This document shows, piece after piece, positions 21,481 through 32,628 of a stretch of 64,000 nt of DNA. The DNA is from Hydractinia symbiolongicarpus. Its lineage: Eukaryota > Cnidaria > Hydrozoa > Anthoathecata > Hydractiniidae. The stretch covers positions 17,008,001-17,072,000 of the forward strand of contig NC_079880.1 in the NCBI RefSeq assembly GCF_029227915.1, written 5' to 3'. Made by a program: the position numbers and the translations under genes. The first letter of the stretch is position 1. Each line of letters opens with the position of its first letter. The notes beneath the pieces are model-generated. The model did no database searches, had not been told where the DNA came from, and saw only the letters and a list, made by a program, of their open reading frames with translations.

Positions 21481-23480
21481 CATTTGTCTCGCAACCGTTA
21501 GAAACCACGTGATAGAAAATAAGCAGTATGATTCGCTCAAATACATACTTTCGAACGGGACGGCATTCGATTAGAAAGTTTCCTTGGCGTAAAAACAAAC
21601 AAACATAAAAATCTCTCGACAAAGGTCTCGACAAAAGGCGAACTAAAGAAGCGGATATAAAATGTCTTATTTCCGACGATCCCTTAGTCATAAAAAAGTG
21701 CAGATATTGTGCAGATGTCAAGGAAGAAGTGGAGTGGATTAAAAAAGTATATAATTTGGAACAGGGTTAACATCGACACACAAAACAACAACAAAAGAAC
21801 GGTCCCTTCGTCTTCAAAAAAGTGCAAAAAGTAGAGTAGTTCAATAAAGCATATATAAAAAAGAAAAAAGAGACCAAGTGAAGAAGTAGAAGTAGAAAGG
21901 TGAAGTTGGAAGCCACAATATAAGTTACTTCGGAAGTGAAGAGTGGAGCTAGAAGTAGTAAAGTAAAGTTAGAAGTACAAAATGAATGCTACAGTTTTAA
22001 GTTCAAGTGACTTGGAATTCTCGGATCCGGGTTAATCACTGACAGTAATTTTCTGCGCATGCGCGATTTACTGCAGTGAAAACAAACTCTCTCGGAGCAG
22101 TCATTTTAAAGCTTACCTCCCACTTTAAAAAAAGTATTCGAAAATCAACTCAAAATATTGTACTAATCACGAAAAAAAAATTCTTTTATACTTATTTTGA
22201 TTTGTACGCAAGATATTCGTTGTTGAAGTTGTAAAATATTAGCTGAAGAAGAAGCTTCGTGCCAGTCGCCATCTTGTGTCTCGATTTTAAATAAATTCCT
22301 TCGCGGGAGGGCTTGTGACGTCAACTTCCGGATGATAATTTCGCTGACTCTGCCGTTGGCCCATGTTTTTATATACAAAGTGGTTTTATATATGACAAAG
22401 CGGTTGTTATTTTTTCAACATCTGTAACGGGTACTGAAGATGAGTAACAGGTATATACTGAAGATAAGTAAACACTTGTTTTTTACTTCCCTTTTTAAAA
22501 CTGAGTTCCCGTGAAAAAGTTGTGGGCTTTCTTAGTTTTGAAGTTTCGGCCAGTAAAAAGTCTACAAAACCTGACAGTGAATCAGACTCTAGCTGGGAAA
22601 GCTGATATGAGGATGAGAATGGAAGTTGAAGCAATAGCTTAGTAGTGAACCGTGGCCTTTTTAGCTATTCCAATGCTCTCAGAACGAGATTGGCTCTTTC
22701 TGACTTATGTAGAGACTTCTATGCCCACAGGAGACGGGTCGCGGCGCTGGAAAGTATATTTTAAAGTGAAAAAGAAGCTATTTAGGGCTATCAGAGCAAA
22801 CCATGGCGGGCGACATTTTATTTTACTCTTTCGAAAAATGCCGCGCTGTGATCCCTAAGAGTTTGTGTTGGTTAGAAGAGTTAGACTCTGAAAGCGTTTT
22901 TAATTTAGAAGATTTGCAGAAAACTTCTTTATATGACTAGACTATTGGCAGCGTTAATAATCACGACCATGCGGAAGTAAACATAGAAAGAACGGGTGCA
23001 AAAACACAACCCTGGGTTTATTATAATAACAAATCAAGCAACCTCGATCCCAGGCCAAACTTTTTCTAGTCTTCTGCTTTGCAAAATTTCCTAAAGTTAA
23101 ACTAAGTGCAGCAACATAAAAGCGCTAGCTAGATAAATATACTTCACTACAGGCAGAAAGCCAAAACAAAACACAATACGTCCCTCAAAGTATCGCCAAT
23201 AAAATTCAAAGCAAACTAAAGCTAATTTAGACAAACCAACTGCTAAAATATCGACTCTGCTGCATTTTGTTCTGCATATTATGCACATAAGTTTATTAAC
23301 CACTGGCTAGGCCTTATTTTAAACTTCTTTAAGTTTAAACTTCTTAAGTTCAGTTGCCCTTTATCGCTCGCAAAGCTCAATTGCTCATATCAAAGAAAAA
23401 ATCAAAATAAGTTATCAATTATCAATAAATAAATAATCAAAATAAATAAATTATCAAAAAAAAAATTGCTCATATCAAAG
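21481..23480. other. Intergenic, no gene recognised
   Basis: Mixed AT-rich and purine-rich sequence. A palindromic GCGCATGCGC (NRF-1-like) lies at 22057. Short ORFs around 22407-22860 show no family resemblance. Nothing else was assigned. Confidence 0.4.
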
Positions 23481-23536
23481 CTCATATCAAAGAACGCTAT
23501 AAGCCCTGCAGGGCTTATAGCGTTCTTTGATATGAG
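23481..23536. repeat. Perfect 56-bp palindrome without spacer
   Basis: Two 28-bp arms meet at 23508/23509 with no unpaired base. The centre is GCCCTG|CAGGGC, a PstI-like CTGCAG core. A partial third copy of the outer motif ('gctcatatcaaag') precedes it at 23467. Confidence 0.9.
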
Positions 23537-23660
23537 AATGAAACGCGACACGAAAAATAAATTAAAATAGATTAATATAAGAAAGCAAAAAAGAAAAAAA
23601 AAGAAAGAAGAATCAACAACGCGCGCAGAACAAAATAAAATCCCGTAAATCCCCTGCCTA

Positions 23661-23810
23661 GTGTACCACAATATAATAGAAAATCTTAGACGCAACGTAG
23701 AAGAGCGAGCACCTATACCAGAATTTTCATATGGCCTAATGCAAAGACAAGTAGACAGAGATTTAGAATTGCCAAAGCCTTTTTTGCCAACGTTGATCAA
23801 AACATTCTAG
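23661..23810 (+). pseudogene. Short coding-like fragment, unidentified
   Basis: Fifty in-frame codons read like real protein (LRRNVEERAPIPEFSYG..., then LPKPFLPTLI) and end in TAG at 23808. An upstream TAA at about 23646 limits it. It may be an exon remnant of a transposon gene. No family is recognised. Confidence 0.25.
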
Positions 23811-24149
23811 TGATTAAAACTCTGGTAATGAGTACACGCAGCTCGTTTTTTCTTGCCTGCTGGAAGACTGGCGAAGGAACGCTTTCCAGCGCTACTTCTA
23901 TAAGAATTTTTCCTGTCCTGAATCAAGCTCGAACCCAGCACCTTTTACCGTGGCGTCGAAAAGGCGCTGGCACAGGCTGGTCACGTGGGCATCAAATGAA
24001 CCAGATTCTGGTTCATTTTTAATTTATGCAAATTCTGCATATTTACGATTTTGGCGATGGGCTGGAAAGATGTGGTACGTGTTTTCAGGCGGCTCAATAA
24101 TGTTTTTGAAAAGTATGAAAAGTTACCCTTGTTTATTTTGAAACCAAAA

Positions 24150-25024
24150 TAAGTTCAATGTTTCGAGTATTTTGGAGAAGAACACCACGTTATAGCTGTT
24201 TTGCCTACAGGGTTTGGTAAATCGTTAATTTATCAACTTTTACCCGACTTTGTTCCAGAACGAAAGGCAGAGGCGATATTGTACTTGTTGTCTCTTTTTT
24301 AACATCAATTATTCAAGATCAGCTAGTATGTTTAACTAAAGTAGGCATTGAATGTGGTTTCTTACAACTCGAAGACCAAGCTAATAGTCAGAAATACGAA
24401 CCCTTGTTTGAAGAAGATTTGAATGATGCATAAAATTCTATTTTCAAAATTTCAAAAAGCATTGTTGCAGGCAAATGTAAAATTTTATTTGCACATCCAG
24501 AGTCCCTGTTATTAGATCAGGGAAGGAAAATATTAAGATCAAAAATTGAGAAAAATGTTTTGGCTTGTGTGATAGGCAAGGCGCATTGTGTGGAATTATG
24601 GTAAGTGTAGCTAGCTAGCTAGCTAGCTTTCTTTGTAAACATAACGTATCAAAAATCTAGCTACATACATAGCTATTATATATAAAAATAATATGCCTTA
24701 AATATAGCAACTAAATATATATAAACAAACTAATATATATTATATATCCATTTGAAAAAGTTTCACAAACAAAATATGTGTATATGTATAGCTATGATAA
24801 TTGAATAATATAAATTTATCACATAATACGGTTAAGCTAAAAAATTGATGAATTACTGTATGTTATATCTAGGGCTGGAGAATTTCGTACAGAATTTAAA
24901 TACTTATCAGTTTTCCAAGCATTCTTCCCTCACAGTATCATGTTAGCTTTGACTGCAACTGCTTCACCCACAAAATTACGTAATTTTAAAAAAGCTTTGA
25001 AAATAGAAAATTGCAAAGTGGTTA
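24150..25024 (+). pseudogene. RecQ-like helicase fragment, truncated by a Ginger-like insertion
   Basis: Motif I VLPTGFGKSLIYQ (~24200) is the RecQ-type Walker A. GDIVLVVSFLTSIIQDQ (~24275-24320) lies in another frame. A stop interrupts near 24432, then KILFAHPESLL (~24480). The DEAH box position reads GKAHCVELW (~24575-24600), so Asp and Glu are lost. GTAAGTGTAG at 24601 is a donor. The next exon (from ~24875) carries FRTEFKYLSVFQAFFP and LALTATA (motif III). The frame ends where the mobile element begins at 25025. The rest is missing on its far side. The intron carries an AGCT microsatellite (24608-24630). RecQ genes of this type are often multicopy in invertebrate genomes. Confidence 0.75.
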
Positions 25025-25940
25025 TGTTCTGCCCAGATTGCGAAAACGGCCTGTTTACAACCGGGACAGCCGAATTATGTACGCATGGTCCGATTATGTT
25101 TTTTTGCACTGGTTATGTCGTGGTGACCGGATTATGAACGCTGATATAATGGCTGGCCAGGCAGGCTGTGATTGGCATTTTCTTCGAACTTTTGTGAATT
25201 AAACATTCTCTGGAAGATAGAACACCCCTAAAAACTAGACATGGCGAAAGAAATAAGTCTCAACGTAATTCTTAGTATAAAGTACTCTTGTAGTAAATAC
25301 ATTTCAACATAATATACATACTTTGAAGCAACTAAATTTCACGGAATCTAAATTATTCTTTTTGCGGGAATTAAGTTTGGTGAAAAGTTATTAAACTTGC
25401 AAATCCCAAAATTTAGTATTTGTCACGAAATTTCGTTTCATTTGAGAACAACAAAAACTTTGCCACCAGGGCTATTTGCTTGTCAGCAGTGATGACGAAT
25501 GATATAAAAGCGGTCGGCCCCGATTATATTTGTTCTAAAAGTCTCGAATAATATTTGACTGTCATACATAACCCGACCTTCCCCGATTATGTGCGTTGGT
25601 TCTATAATAAGTGAGAAATAATATAAAAACATCGTATATAAGCTGGTTCGCCCGGATTACGTTCGTTCTATAAGTCTCAAATAATATTTGACTGGCATAC
25701 ATAAGCCGACCTTCCCTGATTATGTGCGTTCTACAATAAGTGAGAAATAATATTACACTGTCGTATACAAACTGGCCTGCCCTTATTATGTTCCTTTTAT
25801 AAGTGCATAATAATTTTTTCTGAGTAATAAGCCGGCCTGTCCTGATTATGTTGTCCTGATTATGTATTTCCTGCCCTGTTCTTAACCGGGGCAAGCCGCC
25901 GTACTTAATCAGGCCAATGTTCATTATCCGGGCAGAACAA
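25025..25940 (-). mobile_element. Non-autonomous Ginger-like element (deletion derivative)
   Basis: The termini TGTTCTGCCC...GGGCAGAACA match those of the Ginger element at 36400-39444, in reverse orientation: its left end equals the right end there (compare 39300-39444) and its right end equals the left end there. It keeps the subterminal ~65-bp repeats but no integrase. The left flank is GTTA and the right flank ACCT. A target duplication is therefore missing, and the right side has been rearranged. Confidence 0.75.
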
Positions 25941-26034
25941 CCTCACTGTTTTAAACAGTAGGAAACCCAGGTTAGATTCCTGGTCAAGACTTTCAATTGA
26001 CTTGATAGGAAGGAAGTGGTTATTTAAATAGTTT

Positions 26035-26310
26035 CCCAAACCTGAGTCCCCAAATCCGTTTCGGAATGTACGGGTTGATGACGTCATCAAAAAACCTTTA
26101 AACCCTAATATATCTGCACCCGTTTGTCTAAAATACATGATCCTATGCATTTTCTTGATTAGCGTTTCAAGATCTATACGATGAAGGCAACAGGTATACA
26201 AATTTCTAAAAAAAGTTTCGACAGGTCATTGCTGACGTCAGCAAAATTTTTAAACCCTTATATTTCATTAACCGCTAAAATTTACCAAGTTAAAAACGCA
26301 AATCAGGGGG
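26035..26310 (+). mobile_element. Helitron-like fragment, plus orientation
   Basis: The stretch 'cccaaatccgtttcggaatg' to the GCTGACGTCAGCA box at ~26235 is the reverse complement of the family interior (compare 2470-2640). Both termini are absent. Confidence 0.55.
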
Positions 26311-27825
26311 TTACTATTTAAATATTTAATTCTCTTTTCTTATTACTTTAAAAAACAAAACTCTTTTTCTTTGTTTTATTAATGCTAATTTTTATTTTAT
26401 TTTTAAATGTCTTTATTTGTATTCTGTTTTAAATGCCCCGTTGATCGTTATAGATAGAATATTTTAATTTTACCCCTGGTTTACCATGTGTATCTCACGG
26501 AAACAAAGTTTATCAACTGAAAAATGAAAACCGAAGCGAAGAAAGTTGTCTCTTTTTCAAAGTAATCCTGAAAAAAGTTATTTCAAACAATGTTTACTCA
26601 TCATGAGGTTAGATTAAAGCTTATTTGTTTTTTCTATCATTTTTGTGTTTTGGGACCGAGGTTGCTTTCTTTTTTAAAAAAACTATCGAATTCGAATGAT
26701 AATTCGAATCTAAAATGTAAAAAACAGAACTGTTGTTGTAGAGCTACTGTTGTTGTCGAGCGAGAATGAAAAAAGTTTATGTTGTTGCCAGAAATATTTG
26801 TTATAAAGAAGAAAAACGTACGATGATATAACGTCAAAAAGAGAACAGATTGGAAATGTATCAGAGAATTGTAGCTAGCTATACATTTTCAATTTGTTTT
26901 CTTTGGGATGAAGCGAAGTTTAGTAATCGAAGTAAAAAACTGATTGGACTTTTATCCAGAGAACGCTAGCTACTACTGAGAAAGCGAAAGAAAAGCAGGT
27001 GTGTTGTTTAGATTATCTGGTAGAGAAATGAATTTAGGTGAATAACGTTTTAAAGCCGTTTACACGCTTCCAGCTAAACTTTCCCCTAAATATGAAGTTA
27101 AATATGTTTGTCTTCAGCCTGAACATATTTTTTTTGTAAGAATATACTCAGTGTTAGTTAAAGATACCTTAAGAATATGTCCAACCTCGATTGTTTGTTC
27201 TAAATAAAAATAAAAAAAATGCCAATAGCTATAGCAACTTATAGCAAGCTTATTTAATTAAGGCATTATATATTTTTAGGCCACGAAGATAGTATCTGTC
27301 AAGAAAGTTAAGAACTTTTTTTTGTAAGAATATACTCTAAACAATGGGACAGAATATCCTAAGAATATGTCTAAGCTTAATAGTTTGTTTTAAATATGAA
27401 CATTTGTATGACGCACAAAATTTATTAGAAGTTTACTATTTTTATTGTATATCAAACGAACTGAACTTTTTTTGTCCAAGCAATTGGCCGTTACATGTAG
27501 TAGAATTGCCATTAGCTAGCCATAGTAACTTATAGCATGCTTTTTTTTTCATTAAGACATTATAAGTTTTCAGGCCATAGTCATGTTAAAACATATTGAG
27601 AAAAATGAGGATAACATTTGTCAAAGAAGTTTAGAACATCGAGGCTGAAACTAAAACCCACTATTCTTATGAAAACAGCGTATATATCCTAGAAAAGAAT
27701 TTACATAAACATGTAAAAAGTAATTCTTCTGTTGTTACTGTTTCTCACACTACAGATGTGTGTGATTCAGTGTTGATGTCGTTATAAAAAACCTATACCT
27801 AAAACCTAAACTTAAATCAATGTTT

Positions 27826-27856
<31 letters not shown>

Positions 27857-29457
27857 CTGTTACGTTGCCGTTTGAAATATATTCGATTCTTAAATTCGAA
27901 AACGCTGCATTGTTATCTTCTTTGATTTTATGCGTGATTTTCTTAACTATAAGTTTGGGTCTGTTCTTTTAATATTTTGGATTGAAATATTTCGGTAGAT
28001 ATACAATATACTAAATGATTCAAGTTTTTATATTTCTCTTTTATGTGTTTTCAACTATTAATTTCTTATATTTTGAGTATAATTTTGGAAGGTTTGGCGT
28101 TTGCAATAGACTGTATTTCTGGAATGGCAAAGCAGTTATATAGTTTTTGCGTACTTCGCTTTTTACGTAACGGTTGTTGACGCCTTTGATTTTTTTGGAC
28201 ATTTTCCATTTTTATTTCATAATATTTTTTTTTATTATTTTTTTGTTGCACATGCTTATATTTTTAGACGTTTTGTTTCAGCTGTTTTATAAAAGAGACA
28301 AAGAGCCCGGGGTCGAGGTTGAAATGTGAGTTTTGAAAATTCAAATTACTGAGTTTTATGTTTTCATTTGGCACCACTCAAAAGGACTCAATAAGTGATT
28401 CAGTGGATTCTTCCACGGGAATTCGGCTAGTATAGCTATATAGCTAGTTATCTCCACCTGAATTTTACCAACCAAGGGGTAAATATCTCCAGAAAACAAA
28501 AATCTCCCAGAATGAACACTTTCTAAAAGTTCTTTTTGCATTTCACGAAAAGATTTAACATTAGCACACTTTAAATCAGGCCATGTTAGTACCAACGAAT
28601 GCAAGCTAAAGCTACTGATCTTGAAGGATGGGAGTTAAAACTATAGCCTAACAGGTTATAAGTAACCACACAGTATGGAACCTAAATTTTCTACGCCGCT
28701 ACAGGCCACATATTGTTGGACTACGCATAGAGTGTAAAAATTACGTCACGATTTTGACGTCACATGCCTCTAAATTTAGATGGGGAGGGTTGCGGACCAT
28801 AGCTATTTGATTTTTGACTGACCGTTACAAACTGACCGTTAAACTGGCTTCGGACGAAATTATTATTTTGTTTACTGCGTTCAGCAATAATCTGTATTCG
28901 AGGATCAAGAAATACAAAATGAAGGTTGATAAAAGTAGATGTTGATTGTCTCGAGATATCAAATGCAACGAGTCGACTTGTCAACTGAGAGATTTTTAAA
29001 TTTTTTTATGTTTCAATATATTGAAACCCGATTATGTTACGCACAATCGCCTGTACTATATCAGTTTGAGAAAAGGAGAACTTTGTTTTGCTGTTTAGCT
29101 AGCTATTTTCTTGTCACTTGTAAAGTTTATAATTATATATAATATATTTCAGATTTTGTTTGAAAAAATTTTTTGACTGACTGAGTGATTGATTAGTTAA
29201 AACGAATCAGTCAAAATCTGTAAGCTATAATTTGCAACCCTGTCAGTCTATATGGTAGCGACGTCACAACTTTGACGTCAACATCGCCATAGGCGAAATG
29301 GAGAGGGCAGTGAACAGTGGCTTTTCAGCGCAAAAAAATTAGAATCTGAACTGATTTTTTAACGCGCTTCGTTTGCAACACCCGTATCGTAATCCCCAGA
29401 ACGTCGACATCATTGCTTGCATTTTTCGTCAAATGTACACTTAGTCACGCCACTTAT
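26311..29457. other. Intergenic, no gene recognised
   Basis: Very AT-rich. An imperfect duplication lies at 27130-27260 and 27318-27550 ('tttgtaagaatatactc...', then '...gcaacttatagcaagctt' variants). A poly-A tract is at about 27820-27852. Two TGACGTCA-like pairs occur near 28745-28765 and 29260-29280. No ORF has a family match. Confidence 0.45.
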
Positions 29458-29826
29458 CAGGGGCGGATCTAGGATTTTTTTTGACTGGTGTAAAAAAGCC
29501 TCGAAGAGGCTTCACCGTCCGCCAGGGCGGTAATTTTACAACTGGGGGTTTGGGGGGGTGGGGGGGGGGTTGTGAGCCCCCAACTGGAAGCCAACGCCCT
29601 TTACCGGCTAAACAAGCTTAAAATCATCTCTCAGACTCATCTTTGCTAAGTAGGTGTAGGTGGTTTTTTTAGTTTTTTAGCTGACGAAGATTATATTTTG
29701 GAATGTTTTTTGTACAGCTTGAGTAAGGTGTCATGCGTTATTATTTTTAGGGAATTTATATACGGGGACATTTAAACAACAGATAATAATCAAGACTGTT
29801 ACACTTTTAATCGCCGTTCAGGATAT

Positions 29827-30278
29827 CTAACATTTAAGTCTTTTTGGATATTTTATTGCCAGCATATCGATTATGTCATCTAAATTTATTTTCATCTTGT
29901 TGTGGATATTTAGCAACACCAAGCCATTAAATCGATCCTGAACAAAAGTTTCAAAATTATAATAAAATGCACTTAATGTGGTGTTTCACAATTAAAACAG
30001 ATAACTCCATAAATTAAGATACACGACAATATTAAAAATGTCACATTCTCCTTAATACGCAATGTTATATTGCAGAATCATACCTGGGTCATTGAGCTTC
30101 TTAAATATGTCTTTGCTCGTCGTTGCATTGATATAGATCTCTCACAAGAACTTGTCGTTACTGGCACTACGGCAAGAATATGTAAATTCTTGCAAATATT
30201 TGGGTACAACATAAAAATATGTGCAGCTAATGCATTATTAATTATTTCTAAGAAATAAAGCTGAATGTTTACTTGCAA
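29827..30278 (-). pseudogene. hAT-1 transposase, two C-terminal exons
   Basis: The minus-strand exon ending at 30084 contains ILAVVPVTTSSCERSISMQRR...LRSSMTQ, the hAT dimerisation core. A donor GTATGA follows. The acceptor TTTTGTTCAG leads into the exon 29937-29827, DRFNGLVLLNIHNKM...DDIIDM..., ending in TAG. The two exons join in phase. They match the C-terminus of the intact hAT-2 protein in design (SCECERSFSAMRRLKNY..., FNGLALLHVH). Upstream catalytic parts are missing. Confidence 0.8.
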
Positions 30279-30492
30279 TGTATGTAACTTTTTCTTTTAA
30301 AAATACAAGTAATAAATTACTTCTTACTCTTAAACCTTTGCCATTTAAAGTCATTGTTGCTGACGTTTTGTCTTTTTTCATGGTAGTAGGAGGTATATAC
30401 AAAGTGATTTGGCTCAAATAACCCAAATGGCGTTTTTCTCACCTCACCCATTCTTGACTACATAATGGTTATTCATTTCTTTTCACATCTTC

Positions 30493-30765
30493 CTAACAAT
30501 AAGTTAGAACAGAAAAAACAACAGTATTGGAGTAACTTGTTATATTGTTGGCCAATTTCTTTTGCGATTCCAACGCTTTATCAATCTTTGACAGTTGGCT
30601 GTCTAAGAGACGTGAAGCAATTGTTTCAGCAACAGAGGTAGCAGCTGCCAATGTTTGCTCTTGGTGACGTTGAAGTGTATCTTCCACCAGCTGTTGGATA
30701 TGTGTATCGAGTTCTTCAGGATTCGACATGCTGTGTAAAGTTTGCGATGCTTTCCACGGGACCAA
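30493..30765 (-). CDS. Unidentified short ORF with a predicted coiled coil, inside hAT-1
   Basis: A 90-codon frame rich in Glu, Gln, Leu and Ala (EELDTHIQQLVEDTLQ, SRLLDSQLSKIDKALESQKK) suggests one long helix. A Met at about 30729 is the likelier start. It lies between the OTU and dimerisation pieces of hAT-1, on the same strand. It could be a spacer exon of the transposase or a small accessory protein. No family is recognised. Confidence 0.3.
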   Translation of the reverse strand: MVPWKASQTLHSMSNPEELDTHIQQLVEDTLQRHQEQTLAAATSVAETIASRLLDSQLSKIDKALESQKKLANNITSYSNTVVFSVLTYC

Positions 30766-30800
30766 AGACCGAGGCTTGGCCGAGGATACAACACGTGCAT

Positions 30801-31281
30801 TTATACTATTCTCATGCGCATGCGCATAACCCGAAAACTCGGGTTACATTGTAGTGCAGAATCCGAAAAGAAACTTCGTTCCCGACTTATCGCAGAACGT
30901 CGGAAACAGCGCTCGCTCGTATATTCCGTACTTGTTGTTGGGGTAATCAACCCATTATCAAAACTTCCATGGATGTCATCTATATCATGAGGGTATACGG
31001 TTTTAAAATTTTTCCCAATAATTATTGCAAGACCAAGCATATTCATTAAAGAGCAGAATCTTGTATTTTTACGATTATAAATGGGTTCCTTGATGACACA
31101 TGACTTCCTATCTAAGTTTTTATTTCCTGTAAATTCATCAGCAACATCATGGGGAAATATTGATGCAAAAAGTCCTCTTTCATTACGAGGAAAGTTCTCC
31201 ATAATCTTTTTGTCAACATTGTGTGAAGCATAGCAAAGGCTCTCATTTCCAACAAAAATAATATTGAAACAGCATTGTATA
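30801..31281 (-). pseudogene. hAT-1 N-terminal OTU-like domain remnant
   Basis: The minus-strand block CSLMNMLGLAIIIGKNFKTVYPH lines up with SFICILALTSVLKRNIPTLYPD in the OTU region of hAT-2. The ITPTTS segment lines up with its IFPRLPS. The catalytic Asp-Gly-Asp-Cys end is not visible: the pogo element interrupts the gene at 31282 just upstream. Homology is judged from this one block. Confidence 0.45.
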
Positions 31282-31572
31282 CCTTAAGTGGATAAATTTT
31301 CGCGTGGATTAATTTTCGCGGTTTTCGCGAATTTTGGCCATTTTCGCGAAATTTAGTCCACGCGAAAATTTTGAAGGCCCTTGATTCGCGAAAATTAATC
31401 CACGCGAAATTATTTGAAATTTTACAATCGCGAAAATAAAAGTTCGCGAAATCAAAGAAAAAAATCAAATTTTTGTACTTGATAATATTTTTACGTTTAT
31501 CTTTCTCAGCAGAACATCGAAAATACTAACAAGTAGTCTACATCTTTCAAGTAGATTATAAATAAATCAAAC

Positions 31573-32193
31573 TCAATCTATAATAATTGTATTATTCTTG
31601 TTCTTATTTTTGGCTGGACCTCCGTTCCTGTTAAAGAAGGACCGAATATCCTTTGATTTCGGTACGTTTGTTTGGTCAGTCGCTTTTCTCTTCTTCTTCT
31701 TCTTATTTCTCTGTTGATTGATATGTTGATTTGGATCGGCAATAACAACTGGTATTTGTTCAATAAATGATCCCATAATAATTTCTTCCTTCGGCTCACA
31801 ATAAAGTTTGAGTACGAGTTCCTCATATCTTTTCAAAAGAAGATGTCCCAGGACACTAGCTGGCATTGTTACTTTGATGATGCATGGAATTTCCAAACCC
31901 CCCTGGAATAACGGGGATCGTCGATAGTGTGTAGCTGTCAGTTCTGCTTCCACATTGGCACCTCTGTCCAACAGAAACTTTGTTGGCCGAGATATCTCCC
32001 TCGGCAAATGGCCAACGGTTGCTTGGACACCACCATCAGCTTGTAATGTTTTAATTGCGAACATGTCAAAGACATTATTTTCTTCAAATAAACACGTTAA
32101 CTTTTCTTCCTCAGATGGGCCCCAAACATCACGATACACGTGAAAACCACGAATAGCAGCTGAAAAAACGAAACTCTTGTTTGCACGAGCCAT
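31573..32193 (-). CDS. HIRAN-like domain protein encoded by the pogo element, with basic tail
   Basis: An intact 206-residue frame. Residues ~8-115 resemble a HIRAN domain: RGFHVYRDVWGPSEEEKL, then NVFDMFAIKTL, VGHLPREISRPTKFLLDRGA and GLEIPCIIKV. This is the module that binds 3' ends of single-stranded DNA in HLTF/Rad5-type proteins. The C-terminus has a long Lys/Arg run (a likely nuclear signal) and then KDIRSFFNR, which resembles a PCNA-interacting motif but lacks the Gln. No helicase or RING part is attached. It lies wholly within the transposon, so a role in its transposition or repair is likely; this is inference. Met at 32193 is the first in frame. Confidence 0.75.
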   Translation of the reverse strand: MARANKSFVFSAAIRGFHVYRDVWGPSEEEKLTCLFEENNVFDMFAIKTLQADGGVQATVGHLPREISRPTKFLLDRGANVEAELTATHYRRSPLFQGGLEIPCIIKVTMPASVLGHLLLKRYEELVLKLYCEPKEEIIMGSFIEQIPVVIADPNQHINQQRNKKKKKRKATDQTNVPKSKDIRSFFNRNGGPAKNKNKNNTIIID

Positions 32194-32628
32194 TTTGTCT
32201 TTGTTTTTGCAAGTGAAGTTTTTGCAAGTTATTATATTATTCTTGGATAAAAAGTAAACATTCGAAACTTGAAAGCGAACGTTCTATGGCTAGATGTGAA
32301 CAGCGCCTAATAGAAAGAAACACTTGTCTATTTTTATAAAAGGAGCTTAAAGATTCGAATTCGAAATAAGGTGTTCCATTTCCAGATATGGATAGGACTT
32401 TAGGGAGAAATACTTAAGTGTGTATGTACCCCTAAAATTCGAATTTGAAATAAAACGTTCTATTTGTGGATGTGAGGGGATGTGAGCAGCGCTTTAAAGA
32501 GAAAAAGACACAGGGTAGATAAAGCTTTACAAAGTAAAAACATTCAAATTTTCTACACAATAAACATTGATTGTGTTTCGCTGTGAAAAGTGGAAATAAG
32601 GTGTCTCGTTTTGGTTCCAGCTTGAATC

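Noticed and set aside
21353-21721. 122-codon minus-strand ORF
   Set aside because: It spans the Helitron-like 5' end fragment and has no family similarity.
25950-25995. tRNA-like T-arm (CCAGG / CCTGG stem with seven-base loop)
   Set aside because: The loop lacks the TTC of a real T-loop, and no acceptor stem, D-arm or anticodon arm can be placed around it.
28735-29290. Pair of TGACGTCA-like boxes as ends of an element
   Set aside because: The flanking sequences do not form inverted or direct repeats that I could align.
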